From the NCBI GenBank assembly GCA_947626845.1, contig CANQTW010000003.1, positions 1-64,000 on the forward strand: a stretch of DNA of 64,000 nt, read 5' to 3'. The DNA comes from an uncultured Oscillospiraceae bacterium (GTDB lineage Bacteria > Bacillota > Clostridia > Oscillospirales > Oscillospiraceae). How positions within the stretch are numbered: position 1 is the first letter of the stretch; every line of letters starts with the position of its first letter. The notes under the pieces were generated by a model that was given only the letters and a program-made list of their open reading frames with translations, ran no database searches and was not told the origin of the DNA. Below, piece by piece: positions 40,492 to 49,342 of the stretch. The position numbers and the translations under genes are program-made.

Positions 40492-40935
40492 ATGTCTTCA
40501 AACAGCAAAAAGCTTATAAAGCGCATCGCCGTTGTCGTTATGTGTGCGGCGCTTTTCCTTGTCACGCTGGCCGGCTGTATGCCTGCCGCCGGAGACGGGA
40601 CCGGCACCACCGGTGACGGCACCGATGCCGCCGCGGGTATGGGCGGGTTCGGCATCGGCACCATGCTCATCTACCTGGTGGTCATCATTCTCGTCTTCTA
40701 CTTCTTTATGATCCGCCCCGAAAAGAAGCGCAAGAAAAAGACCGAGGAGATGCGCAACTCCCTGGCCGTGGGCGACAACATCACCACCATCGGCGGCATG
40801 GTGGGCAAGATTGTCAATATCTCCGGCGACTTCATCACCTTTGAGACCGGCGAGGATCGGGTACGCATCAAAATCGCCAAATGGGGCATCTCCTCCACCG
40901 GCAAGGACGCCGAGGAGCCGGATCAGAAGGCGTAA
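40492..40935 (+). CDS. yajC: YajC-like preprotein translocase subunit with N-terminal lipobox
   Basis: A 147-aa protein. The second half is typical YajC: one membrane helix (MLIYLVVIILVFYFFMIRP) followed by KKRKKKTEEMRNSLAVGD and a GGMVGKI domain. Unusually, it begins with a lipoprotein signal (residues 1-29) ending in lipobox LAGC (C29) and a Gly/Thr-rich linker before the helix. GGAGG precedes ATG 40492. It assists SecDF-linked export; the lipid anchor would add a second attachment. Confidence 0.9.
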   Translation: MSSNSKKLIKRIAVVVMCAALFLVTLAGCMPAAGDGTGTTGDGTDAAAGMGGFGIGTMLIYLVVIILVFYFFMIRPEKKRKKKTEEMRNSLAVGDNITTIGGMVGKIVNISGDFITFETGEDRVRIKIAKWGISSTGKDAEEPDQKA

Positions 40936-41020
40936 TTGCCTCTGCCATAAAGAATCAGGAATTTTTATCCCTTCCAGGGAATAAGTCTTATCAAGGCTTG
41001 TTCTCTGGGAGGGAATTTTT

Positions 41021-41425
41021 ATGGCAAAGCTCGATGGAAAAAATGAACTGAAACGTATTTTGACAGGCGCAATTGTGGGCGCGGTGGTGACTATCGCTCT
41101 ATCCGCGGCGATCACAATGTTTATGGCGCTGTTTGTAGCCGCCGGCAGGGTAGGGGAAGGGGCGGAAAAGACCATCGTGGTGATCTCCGCGTTTGTCTCC
41201 GCGGCAGCCGGCGCGTTGGCGGCAAGAATTAAAAACCGCGGCGCCGCCTTGCTTTCAGGGGTGTCCACTGCGGCGCTGGTCATTTTGGTTAGATTGCTTG
41301 TAATGCTATTATCGGAAACAAGTACAACTATTGACGGAGCCGATATCGCTGTAATCCTCAGTATATTGTGTGGCGGTCTGGCGTCAGGCGCAATAACTGT
41401 ACATCGCCGGCGCAGACGCAGGTAA
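41021..41425 (+). CDS. TIGR04086-like membrane protein
   Basis: A 134-aa protein with four predicted membrane helices and a strongly basic end (HRRRRRR). Size, topology and position after yajC fit the TIGR04086 family, which is found near yajC in Clostridia; the function is unknown. ATG 41021 follows GGGAGGG. A direct repeat GGAATTTTTAT and a partial inverted repeat lie just upstream and may form a regulatory hairpin. Confidence 0.75.
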   Translation: MAKLDGKNELKRILTGAIVGAVVTIALSAAITMFMALFVAAGRVGEGAEKTIVVISAFVSAAAGALAARIKNRGAALLSGVSTAALVILVRLLVMLLSETSTTIDGADIAVILSILCGGLASGAITVHRRRRRR

Positions 41426-41757
41426 TAACCGGCAAAATGACGGCATGGAATATTACAATTTGTAATCAAACGACGATGTTGACATAAATCTTGCATGATT
41501 ACCCATATATAGTGCCGGCCAATACTTCACGAGCCAAAATATAGCGATAAACAGCACCTGATTCACGTTTTTGGACCTGCTCCGTTTCAAGAGTTTACAT
41601 AATAGCGTTAACATAATTTATGTGCATAATCAACAAAAATTCGATTTTCTATTGATTATTTATTCCAGTTGCGTTATTATATAAGAGCTTCCGTTAGGGG
41701 ACGGATTTTTGGTATGTTCATTTCTTCCCACGCATACTCTTGTGCGGGTGATTGAAT
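41426..41757. other. Gap before spoIIM
   Basis: An AT-rich gap without a convincing gene. It contains TTGACA near 41470, a GTTTACATAA...GTTAACATAA pair at about 41594-41620, a TTATATAA -10-like box and a small CCGT/ACGG hairpin shortly before the spoIIM start. Confidence 0.5.
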
Positions 41758-42381
41758 ATGAACAAAAGAAAATTGACTCCTTGGATTTCCCCTGAGCCGC
41801 GGCGGGGCTTTTCCGCGTTCTTTCTTTGCGCGGCTGGCTTTTTGCTCGGCGTCATACTGGGGGTCCTGCTCTCCGGGGGCGTTTTGGAAGGGGACTCCGC
41901 CTCGGAGTTTTTTTCCGAGTATGGAAAAACGCTTTTGGCCGGCTCATTTGACGGCGGTTTTCTTCCCGTCTTTATGAGCGTAGCGTGGTATCATCTCCTT
42001 GCGATCCTTTTCAGTTTTACCATGCTGGGCGTTGCGTTGATCCCCCTTGTCTCCGCGGCGCGGGGGTTTACGTTGTCCTTTACGCTGGCGGCTCTTGTCA
42101 GGCTCTATGCGTCTCAGGGGATCGCCGCGGGGATGGCGCTGGTAGGGTTTACGGCTCTGCTGTCCGTTCCGATTTTTTTCCTCGTTTCAGTAGATGCCAT
42201 GTGCGCCTCCGGCGAGCTTGTCCGAATCGGACTTTTCCGTCAGCCGCCCGCCGGACCGGGCGCGTACACAGCGGATCTGTTCATGCGCTTTTTCCTGGCG
42301 ATCATTTTGCTCCTTCTTATTTCTGCCGGGGAACGTGCCCTGCTTGATGCCGGGATCTTTCCGATTACCGCGCTTTTTTGA
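41758..42381 (+). CDS. spoIIM: Stage II sporulation protein M-like membrane protein
   Basis: A 207-aa protein with about five membrane helices and an RGFTLSFTLAALV segment like that of SpoIIM. In B. subtilis, SpoIIM works with SpoIID and SpoIIP in engulfment, and its gene lies near ripX/xerD, as here. ATG 41758 is preferred over TTG 41752, though neither has a strong ribosome site. Assignment rests on topology, size and gene neighbourhood. Confidence 0.75.
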   Translation: MNKRKLTPWISPEPRRGFSAFFLCAAGFLLGVILGVLLSGGVLEGDSASEFFSEYGKTLLAGSFDGGFLPVFMSVAWYHLLAILFSFTMLGVALIPLVSAARGFTLSFTLAALVRLYASQGIAAGMALVGFTALLSVPIFFLVSVDAMCASGELVRIGLFRQPPAGPGAYTADLFMRFFLAIILLLLISAGERALLDAGIFPITALF

Positions 42382-42405
42382 CTTCATACGAAGGAAGGTG
42401 GCCAT

Positions 42406-43296
42406 GTGCCCAAAGATAATTATATAGAGAGCTTTGAGCGATACCTTTCTGATGTGAAGCAGGTGTCAAACAATACATATCTTTCCTATGTGCGGGATAT
42501 CAACCAGTTTTCGGATTATCTTGAACGCTATCTCAAGACCGACGTCACAGCCGTGACCAGGGAGACTGTCAGCGGTTATATCGCCTGGCTGCGAGGCGCG
42601 GGAAAATCCTCCTCTACGGTTGCCAGAAGTCTCGCCTCCCTCAAGTGCTTTTATAACTACCTCATATCCCAAAATATCCTTGAACAGAATCCCGTGTTTG
42701 ATATTCCTGTGGAGCGTGCCGAAAAGAAGCTTCCTCAGATACTCACCAGCGCCGAGGTGGAGCTTTTGCTCGAACAACCCAAATGTACCGACATGAAGGG
42801 CTACCGTGATCGGGCAATGCTGGAATTGCTCTATGCCACCGGCATCCGCGTCAGCGAGCTGATAAGCCTCAATATAGACGACGTAAAGCTCTCCGCCGGT
42901 ATTATCAAATGCACCACCCATGACAAGGAGCGCTATATCCCCATGTATTCCGCCGCCATAAAGGCGGTCAGCGACTATATCAATCTCGTCCGTCCGCAGA
43001 TGGTTGCCTCCCCCACAGAACAGGCGCTGTTTGTCAATGTCAACGGCGAGCGCATGACCCGTCAGGGCTTCTGGAAGGTCTTGAAGCACTACCAGGAGAC
43101 CGCGGGGATCGAGAAGGACATCACCCCCCACACCCTTCGGCACTCTTTCGCGGCGCATCTTTTGGAGAACGGCGCCGATCTGCACTCCATACAGGAGATG
43201 TTGGGCCACGCGGATATCTCCTCCACCCAGGTCTACGCCCAGCTGGTGAAAAAACAGCTGAAGGACGTATACAACAAGGCCCACCCCAGGGCCTAA
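42406..43296 (+). CDS. xerD: Tyrosine recombinase XerD
   Basis: A 296-aa Xer recombinase: SAM-like N-domain (about 1-95) and catalytic domain with R in GIRVSEL, H-L-R in HTLRHSF, H in LGHADIS and Y in STQVYAQL. It resolves chromosome dimers at dif with XerC. It starts at GTG 42406 behind AAGGAAGG. A strong terminator follows. Confidence 0.93.
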   Translation: MPKDNYIESFERYLSDVKQVSNNTYLSYVRDINQFSDYLERYLKTDVTAVTRETVSGYIAWLRGAGKSSSTVARSLASLKCFYNYLISQNILEQNPVFDIPVERAEKKLPQILTSAEVELLLEQPKCTDMKGYRDRAMLELLYATGIRVSELISLNIDDVKLSAGIIKCTTHDKERYIPMYSAAIKAVSDYINLVRPQMVASPTEQALFVNVNGERMTRQGFWKVLKHYQETAGIEKDITPHTLRHSFAAHLLENGADLHSIQEMLGHADISSTQVYAQLVKKQLKDVYNKAHPRA

Positions 43297-43315
43297 CGCC
43301 ATCTATACTATCAGC

Positions 43316-43343
43316 AAAACCCCCGACTATTGTCGGGGGTTTT
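43316..43343 (+). terminator. Terminator after xerD
   Basis: AAAACCCCCGAC pairs with GTCGGGGGTTTT. The T-run on either strand makes it bidirectional, which suits the convergent nadC gene. Confidence 0.93.
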
Positions 43344-43442
43344 GTATATTCAAAAATATTTTTAATTATTTTTGCATTTTCCTATTGACAAAATACTTTG
43401 AATATGGTATAATACGCACAGGCTGGAAAAGTAAGCGGTTGG

Positions 43443-44276
43443 TCACTCCGAAAACTTCAGGCTGATATCCAGCGCCGCCACCGAATGGGTCAGGGCGCCG
43501 ATGGAGATGATATCCACGCCGGTTTCCGCTACCTCACGGAGATCCCGCTCGCCCATGTTGCCGCTGGCCTCGGTGATGGCCCTGTGGTCGATGAGCTTCA
43601 CACACGCGCGCATGTCCTCCACGGACATGTTGTCCAGCATGATGATATCCGCTCTGGCGTCCAGGGCCTGCCGCACCTGATCCGCGGTTTCGGTCTCGAT
43701 CTCGATTTTCAGCGTGTGGGGGGCGTTGCGGCGCACGGCCTCGATGGCCTGGGTGATGCCTCCGGCGGCAACGATGTGGTTGTCCTTGATAAGGATACCG
43801 TCGGCCAGATTGAAGCGGTGGTTTCTGCCGCCGCCGGCCTTGACGGCGTATTTCTCCAGCACCCGAAGCCCTGGCGTCATCTTTCTTGTGTCTACGATGA
43901 CCGCGCCCGTACCCTCCACGGCATTTACCGCTTTGCGGGTAGCCGTGGCGATGCCGGACATGTGCTGAACAAGGTTCAGCGCGACCCGCTCGCCGTACAG
44001 GACGCTTCGGGATGGGCCGGTGATTTTGGCGATATCGTCGCCCTTTTTCACCTCGTCTCCGTCCTGGACAAGGGGAGTGACGGTGATTTTTTCATCCACC
44101 AGCCTGAATACCCGCTCCAAAACAGCCATTCCGCAAAATACGCCGTTCATCTTGGCACGAAAAAAGCCTGTGGAGACGGCTGTTTCAGGGATACAGCTCT
44201 CGGTGGTGATGTCACCGGTGCCCAGGTCCTCGCTGAGGGCGTCCAGGATCAGCTTGTCAAGTCCGATATAATTCAT
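43443..44276 (-). CDS. nadC: Nicotinate-nucleotide pyrophosphorylase (carboxylating)
   Basis: A 277-aa quinolinate phosphoribosyltransferase that makes nicotinate mononucleotide from quinolinate and PRPP. Family blocks include DTRKMTPGLRVLEKYAVK, GGGRNHRFNL and KDNH. ATG 44276 is five bases after GGAGG; upstream in-frame GTG would overlap nadB. It is the second gene of the nadBC operon; nadA is not next to it. Confidence 0.96.
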   Translation of the reverse strand: MNYIGLDKLILDALSEDLGTGDITTESCIPETAVSTGFFRAKMNGVFCGMAVLERVFRLVDEKITVTPLVQDGDEVKKGDDIAKITGPSRSVLYGERVALNLVQHMSGIATATRKAVNAVEGTGAVIVDTRKMTPGLRVLEKYAVKAGGGRNHRFNLADGILIKDNHIVAAGGITQAIEAVRRNAPHTLKIEIETETADQVRQALDARADIIMLDNMSVEDMRACVKLIDHRAITEASGNMGERDLREVAETGVDIISIGALTHSVAALDISLKFSE

Positions 44277-44288
44277 AAGTTCCTCCAA

Positions 44289-45830
44289 TCAGCTTTCCCG
44301 ATAGTGCGCTCCGATGCTCTCACGCCGCGCCAGAGCGGACTCAATGATGGCTTTGGAAATAATGGCAAGGCTCAGGTCCTCGTCGTACTCTTTTCCGCTG
44401 TTAAAGCCGGCAGACAGCCGCTCTAAAATATCGCTCATTTCGGCAAGCGCCGTCTCCAACCCCTCCTTGGTGCGGATCACAAAGCAGTGGGTGCTCATGA
44501 TCTTCTGCATCTTCGCCCGCAGGGCCTTGAAATCAATATCCAGCGCCGGCCTGACCGCCAGGGACGGCTGAAGCTCCTCGGAGGTGGACAGGGCGGGGGA
44601 GAAGGAGCCGTTTATATCCTCCGCCGCGCGCCGCCCGAAAACAAGGCACTCCAGCATGGAATTGGAGGCCAGCCGGTTGGCCCCGTGGACGCCTGTGGAG
44701 GCCGTCTCACCGCAGGCGTAAAGCCCGTGGACGGCGGTGCGGGCGTAGAGGTCCGTCTTGACGCCGCCCATCATGTAGTGGTGGACGGGACAGACGGGTA
44801 TCCATTCCTTAGCGATGTCGATGCCCCGACGCAGACATTCGTTGTAAATGGTGGGGAAGCGGTGGCTGAGCTCCTCCTCGGATTGAGAGGTGATGTCGAT
44901 ATACACATGGCTTTCACCGGTGCGCTTCATCTCGTTATAGATACCGCGGGCCACAATGTCCCGTGGGGCCAGCTCCGCCAGCTCATGCTTGCCAACCATA
45001 AAGCGAACACCCTGGGAATTTTTAAGGAGACCTCCCTCGCCGCGCACGGATTCGGAGATCAAAAAAGCGCGGTTTTCATGGTTGGGGGACCAGAGACCTG
45101 TGGGGTGGAACTGAATAAATTCCATGCCACGCAGCTCGGCGCCGGCCCGAATGGCCGCCGCCAGGCCGTCTCCTGTGGCAATGGCAGGGTTGGTGCTGGA
45201 CTCAAATACCTGTCCGATACCGCCGGTGCAGAGCACCAGATGGCGGGTGGCCACAGTCTCGTATTTCCCGTCGTCATCCTTGACGATGAGGCCCGCCACG
45301 CCCTGTTCGTCGGTGAGGATATCCACAAAGAAGGTGTTGTCCCGGAAGATGATGTTATCCCGCTGAGAGGCGATGTAGGCCAGCGTCTTGACCGTCTCCC
45401 GTCCGGTGGCGTCGCCGCCGGCGTGGAGAATGCGGTTTTTGTGGTGTCCGCCCTCCCGCGTCCTGTCCAGCTCGCCGTATTCGTTGAGGTCAAAGGGCAC
45501 ATTCATCTTGATGAGAGCGGCGATATCCCGCGGCCCCTCGTCCACAAGCACATGGACCGCCGCCTCGTCGCAGAGGCCCGCTCCGGCCACGATGGTGTCC
45601 TTGAAGTGAAGCTGCGGGTCATCGTCCGGCGCCGTCACCACGGCGATGCCGCCCTGGGCCAGCCAGGAGTTGGAAATATCAATGGTCTCCTTGGCAAAAA
45701 CACAGCATGTTAAGGCAGGGGAGAGGTTCAGAGCGCAGTACAGCCCCGCGATCCCCGCTCCCACGATCACCACATCGTAGTTTGAATGCCGCTCCGGCTT
45801 CACAGAGCCGTCAATGGCGTAACGCAGCAT
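44289..45830 (-). CDS. nadB: L-aspartate oxidase
   Basis: A 513-aa flavoenzyme that turns aspartate into iminoaspartate for quinolinate synthesis. It has the FAD-binding VIVGAGIAGL, the SNSWLAQGGIA block and GGVKTDLYARTAVHGLYACGE near the C-terminus, as in the fumarate-reductase-like family. ATG 45830 is behind GAAGG. In an anaerobe fumarate is the likely electron acceptor. It forms an operon with nadC. Confidence 0.95.
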   Translation of the reverse strand: MLRYAIDGSVKPERHSNYDVVIVGAGIAGLYCALNLSPALTCCVFAKETIDISNSWLAQGGIAVVTAPDDDPQLHFKDTIVAGAGLCDEAAVHVLVDEGPRDIAALIKMNVPFDLNEYGELDRTREGGHHKNRILHAGGDATGRETVKTLAYIASQRDNIIFRDNTFFVDILTDEQGVAGLIVKDDDGKYETVATRHLVLCTGGIGQVFESSTNPAIATGDGLAAAIRAGAELRGMEFIQFHPTGLWSPNHENRAFLISESVRGEGGLLKNSQGVRFMVGKHELAELAPRDIVARGIYNEMKRTGESHVYIDITSQSEEELSHRFPTIYNECLRRGIDIAKEWIPVCPVHHYMMGGVKTDLYARTAVHGLYACGETASTGVHGANRLASNSMLECLVFGRRAAEDINGSFSPALSTSEELQPSLAVRPALDIDFKALRAKMQKIMSTHCFVIRTKEGLETALAEMSDILERLSAGFNSGKEYDEDLSLAIISKAIIESALARRESIGAHYRES

Positions 45831-45873
45831 AGGCAAAACCTTCTTTCGTATAAAAGGGAACAGCTTTCCCCAT

Positions 45874-45906
45874 ATTATATCAACAACCGGTCAGGTTGGC
45901 AACCTG
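45874..45906 (-). promoter_or_regulatory. nadBC promoter with palindrome over the -35
   Basis: On the minus strand TTGCCA (45897-45902), 17-bp spacer, TATAAT (45874-45879). CAGGTT-GGC-AACCTG (45892-45906) is a 15-bp palindrome covering the -35 and is a candidate repressor site for NAD supply control. Confidence 0.6.
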
Positions 45907-45998
45907 AATCTGACTGAAATCCTGAAATTATTTGCCGGGGCAGAAAAAAGCTTTCTCGGCCCGCGCAGGTACTGCCAGCCTGGAAACGTGCGTGCGCC

Positions 45999-46331
45999 TT
46001 ACCACCTGTCTATCCTTCGCGCCAGATTTCTTGGAATGAACCACCAGACGACGATCAGAACGAGAAGGATGATCGCGTCGAGCTCGTCTGGGATTTCAAA
46101 ATTTAAATCAATAAATGCGGCGGCGAAGAGAATGAGGGGAAAGGTCAGGACCTGAATAATGTACTGAGCGAGCTCGCCGAGGGAAAAGGTGGCAAAGAAC
46201 CTTGGCGGCGGGTTGTCACGCGGGTATTTTTCCCGTGGATGATAAGGCATGACAAGGTGGATAAAAAACAGTACCGCCGCAGTGATAAGCGCCCATTTTG
46301 GGTAGAGCTCCAAACATTGCTGAAAGGTCAT
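45999..46331 (-). CDS. Small membrane protein, paralogue 1
   Basis: A 110-aa protein with three membrane segments. The block PPPRFFATFSLGELAQYI and the end PRNLARRIDRW match the next upstream protein closely. I recognise no family or function. It lies between nadBC and a xer gene. Confidence 0.7.
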   Translation of the reverse strand: MTFQQCLELYPKWALITAAVLFFIHLVMPYHPREKYPRDNPPPRFFATFSLGELAQYIIQVLTFPLILFAAAFIDLNFEIPDELDAIILLVLIVVWWFIPRNLARRIDRW

Positions 46332-46401
46332 GACAGTTCACATCCAAACATGCTGTATACAATAAGCGCCGTCGTAGGGCGTTGACCCACGGGACGGGAA
46401 A

Positions 46402-46656
46402 TTACCACCCGTCGATTTTTCGCGCCAGCTTCCTCGGAAGAAGCCGCCAGGGTATAAGCAAAAGGAAAAAGACGATACCGCCGGCATAGCGAGAATTGGT
46501 GTACGATATGACGAAGAAGCCGGCAAAAAGGACGATGGGGAAGGTCAGGACATTGATTATGTATTCAATCAACTGGCCCAGGGAAAATGAGGTGAAGAAT
46601 TTTGGCGGCGGTTTTTCCCGCGCGGCTTTTTCACCGGGACCGTATCCTCCGATCAC
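46402..46656 (-). CDS. Small membrane protein, paralogue 2
   Basis: An 84-aa protein with two membrane segments that shares PPPKFFTSFSLGQLIEYI and the C-terminal PRKLARKIDGW with the 45999-46331 product, so the two arose by tandem duplication. It is shorter because it lacks the first helix of the paralogue. The function is unknown; the start could lie further upstream. Confidence 0.65.
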   Translation of the reverse strand: MIGGYGPGEKAAREKPPPKFFTSFSLGQLIEYIINVLTFPIVLFAGFFVISYTNSRYAGGIVFFLLLIPWRLLPRKLARKIDGW

Positions 46657-46681
46657 GTGTCCTGCTCACCACGCTCAGCCC

Positions 46682-47722
46682 TTAGGCTTCGTCGTCATCG
46701 TCATCGTCCGCGTCCATTTGCGGCTTTGCCGCCTTTTTATGACCGGCAAGAGGGGAGAGCATAGCCGCTTCGCGCAGGCCCTCGTTTTCCACGTGGGTAT
46801 AGATCTCCGTAGTGTTCAGATGCTCATGGCCCAGAAGCTCCTGCAGGGTGCGCACATCCACGCCGGAGTGGAGCATCAGGGTGGCGGCGGTGTGGCGAAG
46901 TTTGTGGGCGGAGTATTTCGTCTCGTCAAGACCGGCTGCCCCCAGGTGCTTCTTCACCAGCGCGTGGACGGTGGACTTGCTGATCCGCTCCCTGCGTGAG
47001 GAGAGGAAAAGCGCCCGTTCGCTGCCGGGAGCAACGGTTTTGCGCACCGCCAGATAGTCGTTGATAGCGCCGGCCACGGCGTCGTTTATGTACACGACGC
47101 GCTCCTTGTTGCCCTTGCCCAGCACCCGCAGATGGTCGGCACGGACGTCCGTTAAATTTAATCCAACCAATTCGGAGATACGCAGTCCGCAGTTGAGAAA
47201 TATCGTTAGTATACAATAATCTCTTTCCTTATTTTTTCCATCCACGCTGTCAAGAAGCCGCTCGGACTCATTGAGTGAAAGGTATCTTGGCAGAGATTTC
47301 ATGATCTTGGGGGAGTCCAGGTCCTGGATGGGGTTGGACTCCAGCTGATGCGTTTTCAAGGTCAGGTATTTATAAAAGGATCGGATCGTGGAGACCTTAC
47401 GGGCACGGGAAGCGGAATTAAGGCCATATTCCGGATCGTTGGCGTTCTGATTCTTTACGCGGTCCCGTGACATATAGCCCAGATAATCGTAGACGTCCGA
47501 TAGGGTAACGGAGCGGACAAAAGCAAGGTCCACGTCGGCAATAGAGATCTCCTCAAGGTCCGTATTGCGCGGCAAGCCGGATTTTATAAGCTTCATATAC
47601 CGGAAAAACGTCCGAAGATCAAGATAGTATTCGTCCACGGTTTTTTTTGAGTGGCCGACGATATTCTCATGATAGTTGAGAAAGCTCCTGATGATCTCAG
47701 GGGCCTCGGTGCGGTAATCCAT
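46682..47722 (-). CDS. xerC: XerC-like tyrosine recombinase with acidic tail
   Basis: A 346-aa recombinase with R in GLRISEL, HKLRHTA, LGHEHLN and catalytic Y in EIYTHV. It is longer than classical XerC (about 300 aa): there is a loop around residues 55-95 and a C-terminal tail ending in a run of aspartates. It is the probable partner of XerD at 42406 in dif resolution. A different role for the long form is possible. Confidence 0.88.
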   Translation of the reverse strand: MDYRTEAPEIIRSFLNYHENIVGHSKKTVDEYYLDLRTFFRYMKLIKSGLPRNTDLEEISIADVDLAFVRSVTLSDVYDYLGYMSRDRVKNQNANDPEYGLNSASRARKVSTIRSFYKYLTLKTHQLESNPIQDLDSPKIMKSLPRYLSLNESERLLDSVDGKNKERDYCILTIFLNCGLRISELVGLNLTDVRADHLRVLGKGNKERVVYINDAVAGAINDYLAVRKTVAPGSERALFLSSRRERISKSTVHALVKKHLGAAGLDETKYSAHKLRHTAATLMLHSGVDVRTLQELLGHEHLNTTEIYTHVENEGLREAAMLSPLAGHKKAAKPQMDADDDDDDEA

Positions 47723-47871
47723 AAAAATCTCCTTTGTACGCCAGGGAAGTGGCAGTAGGGCCCAAAACCATTATACCATACCCCTCTGAAAAAATCCACA
47801 AATTTTTGAACAAAATAAAAATTTTGTTCAATGTAGGGGAGGAAAAAACGGGAGAGAACGCCCGCAAGCGT

Positions 47872-49239
47872 TCAGGAGCCGATGATCAGCTCCATAGCCT
47901 CCCGTATGGAACGGGCTTCCCACAGCTTTATCCCCGCGGGCGCTGCGATTTTCGCGCGGTGCTGTTTTGGGATGATGGCGCTTTTGAATCCGTGCCGCGC
48001 GATCTCGGATAATCTCATTTCCAGCTGTGCCACTTGTCTCAGCTCTCCGGTCAGACCGATCTCTCCGATGGCCACCAGATCGTCCGGGATCGGGATATCC
48101 CGATAGCTGGACGCCATAGCCAGTATCGCCGCCAGGTCCGCCGCCGGCTCGTCGATGTACAGTCCGCCGATGACATTTACATAGCTGTCAGCGCCGCCGA
48201 TCCTCAGCCCGCCGCGTTTTTCCAAAACAGCCAGCAAAAGCATCGCCCTGTTATAATCAAGTCCGTTGGAGGTGCGCCTTGGCACGTTGAAGTTTGTGGG
48301 CGTCAACAGCGCTTGGATCTCCGCCAGCACCGGCCTTGAACCCTCCATCACGCATGTTACGCACGTACCCGGCGTGTTTTTTGGACGCCCCGACAGCAGT
48401 AATTCGGAGGGATTCGGGACTTCCACAAGACCGTGTTCGGCCATCTCAAAAACGCCTATCTCATTGGTTGAGCCAAATCTGTTTTTGGCGGCCCTCAATA
48501 TACGGTAGTTGGCAGTCTGTTCACCCTCAAAATACAGTACACAGTCCACCATATGTTCCAAAACCTTGGGCCCCGCGATAGCGCCCTCCTTGTTCACATG
48601 GCCGATCACAAAGACGGTGATGCCGGAACCCTTGGCAAGCTGCATCAGTGTCATGGTGCAGTCCTTGACCTGGCCCACACTGCCCGGAGCGCTGTTCAGT
48701 TCGGGAGAATACAATGTCTGAATGGAGTCGATGATGAGGATTTCCGGTTCCACTTCGTTGACGGCCTCAAGGATATCAGAGATATTCGTCTCGGATAGGA
48801 TCAGCAGATTATCACTGTTGACATTGAGGCGTTGAGCGCGCATCTTCAGCTGCCGTTCGGATTCCTCGCCCGTCACATAAAGAATGCTGTGCTCCCGCCC
48901 AATGTGCTCGCAGATTTGCAGTAACAGCGTGGATTTTCCGATCCCCGGCGCGCCGCCTACAAGCACCAGCGAACCCTTGACACCGCCGCCGCCGAGAACA
49001 CGGTCAAGCTCCCCAAGACCCGTATCGAACCTGATCTCCTCGGTCACGTCAACCTCCTTCAGGGAGACGGGGCGCTTGGCAGAAAAGCTCTTTCCCGCCC
49101 CGCCGGAAGGACGTTTTTCCTCTTTTTTTACCGTCTGTTCCACAATGGTATTCCATGCCCCGCAGGCAGGACACTGTCCGCTCCAGCGAGGAAATTCGTT
49201 CCCACATTCGTTGCAGAAAAATACCGTCTTTGCTTTCAT
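47872..49239 (-). CDS. radA: DNA repair protein RadA
   Basis: A 455-aa protein with an N-terminal zinc finger (CNECG...CPACG), a RecA-like ATPase with Walker A GGAPGIGKST, the RadA KNRFG motif (AAKNRFGSTNE) and a C-terminal Lon-protease-like domain. It drives branch migration of recombination intermediates. ATG 49239 follows AAGGAG. Three TTATGTAAAC/G motifs lie in its upstream region (49255-49313). Confidence 0.96.
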   Translation of the reverse strand: MKAKTVFFCNECGNEFPRWSGQCPACGAWNTIVEQTVKKEEKRPSGGAGKSFSAKRPVSLKEVDVTEEIRFDTGLGELDRVLGGGGVKGSLVLVGGAPGIGKSTLLLQICEHIGREHSILYVTGEESERQLKMRAQRLNVNSDNLLILSETNISDILEAVNEVEPEILIIDSIQTLYSPELNSAPGSVGQVKDCTMTLMQLAKGSGITVFVIGHVNKEGAIAGPKVLEHMVDCVLYFEGEQTANYRILRAAKNRFGSTNEIGVFEMAEHGLVEVPNPSELLLSGRPKNTPGTCVTCVMEGSRPVLAEIQALLTPTNFNVPRRTSNGLDYNRAMLLLAVLEKRGGLRIGGADSYVNVIGGLYIDEPAADLAAILAMASSYRDIPIPDDLVAIGEIGLTGELRQVAQLEMRLSEIARHGFKSAIIPKQHRAKIAAPAGIKLWEARSIREAMELIIGS

Positions 49240-49342
49240 CTGTCTTTCTCCTTGAGTTATGTAAACTAAAATAGCTTCTAAATTATGTAAACTTAATATC
49301 AATATTATGTAAAGTTGACATAATATTGATGGCGCTGATGCC

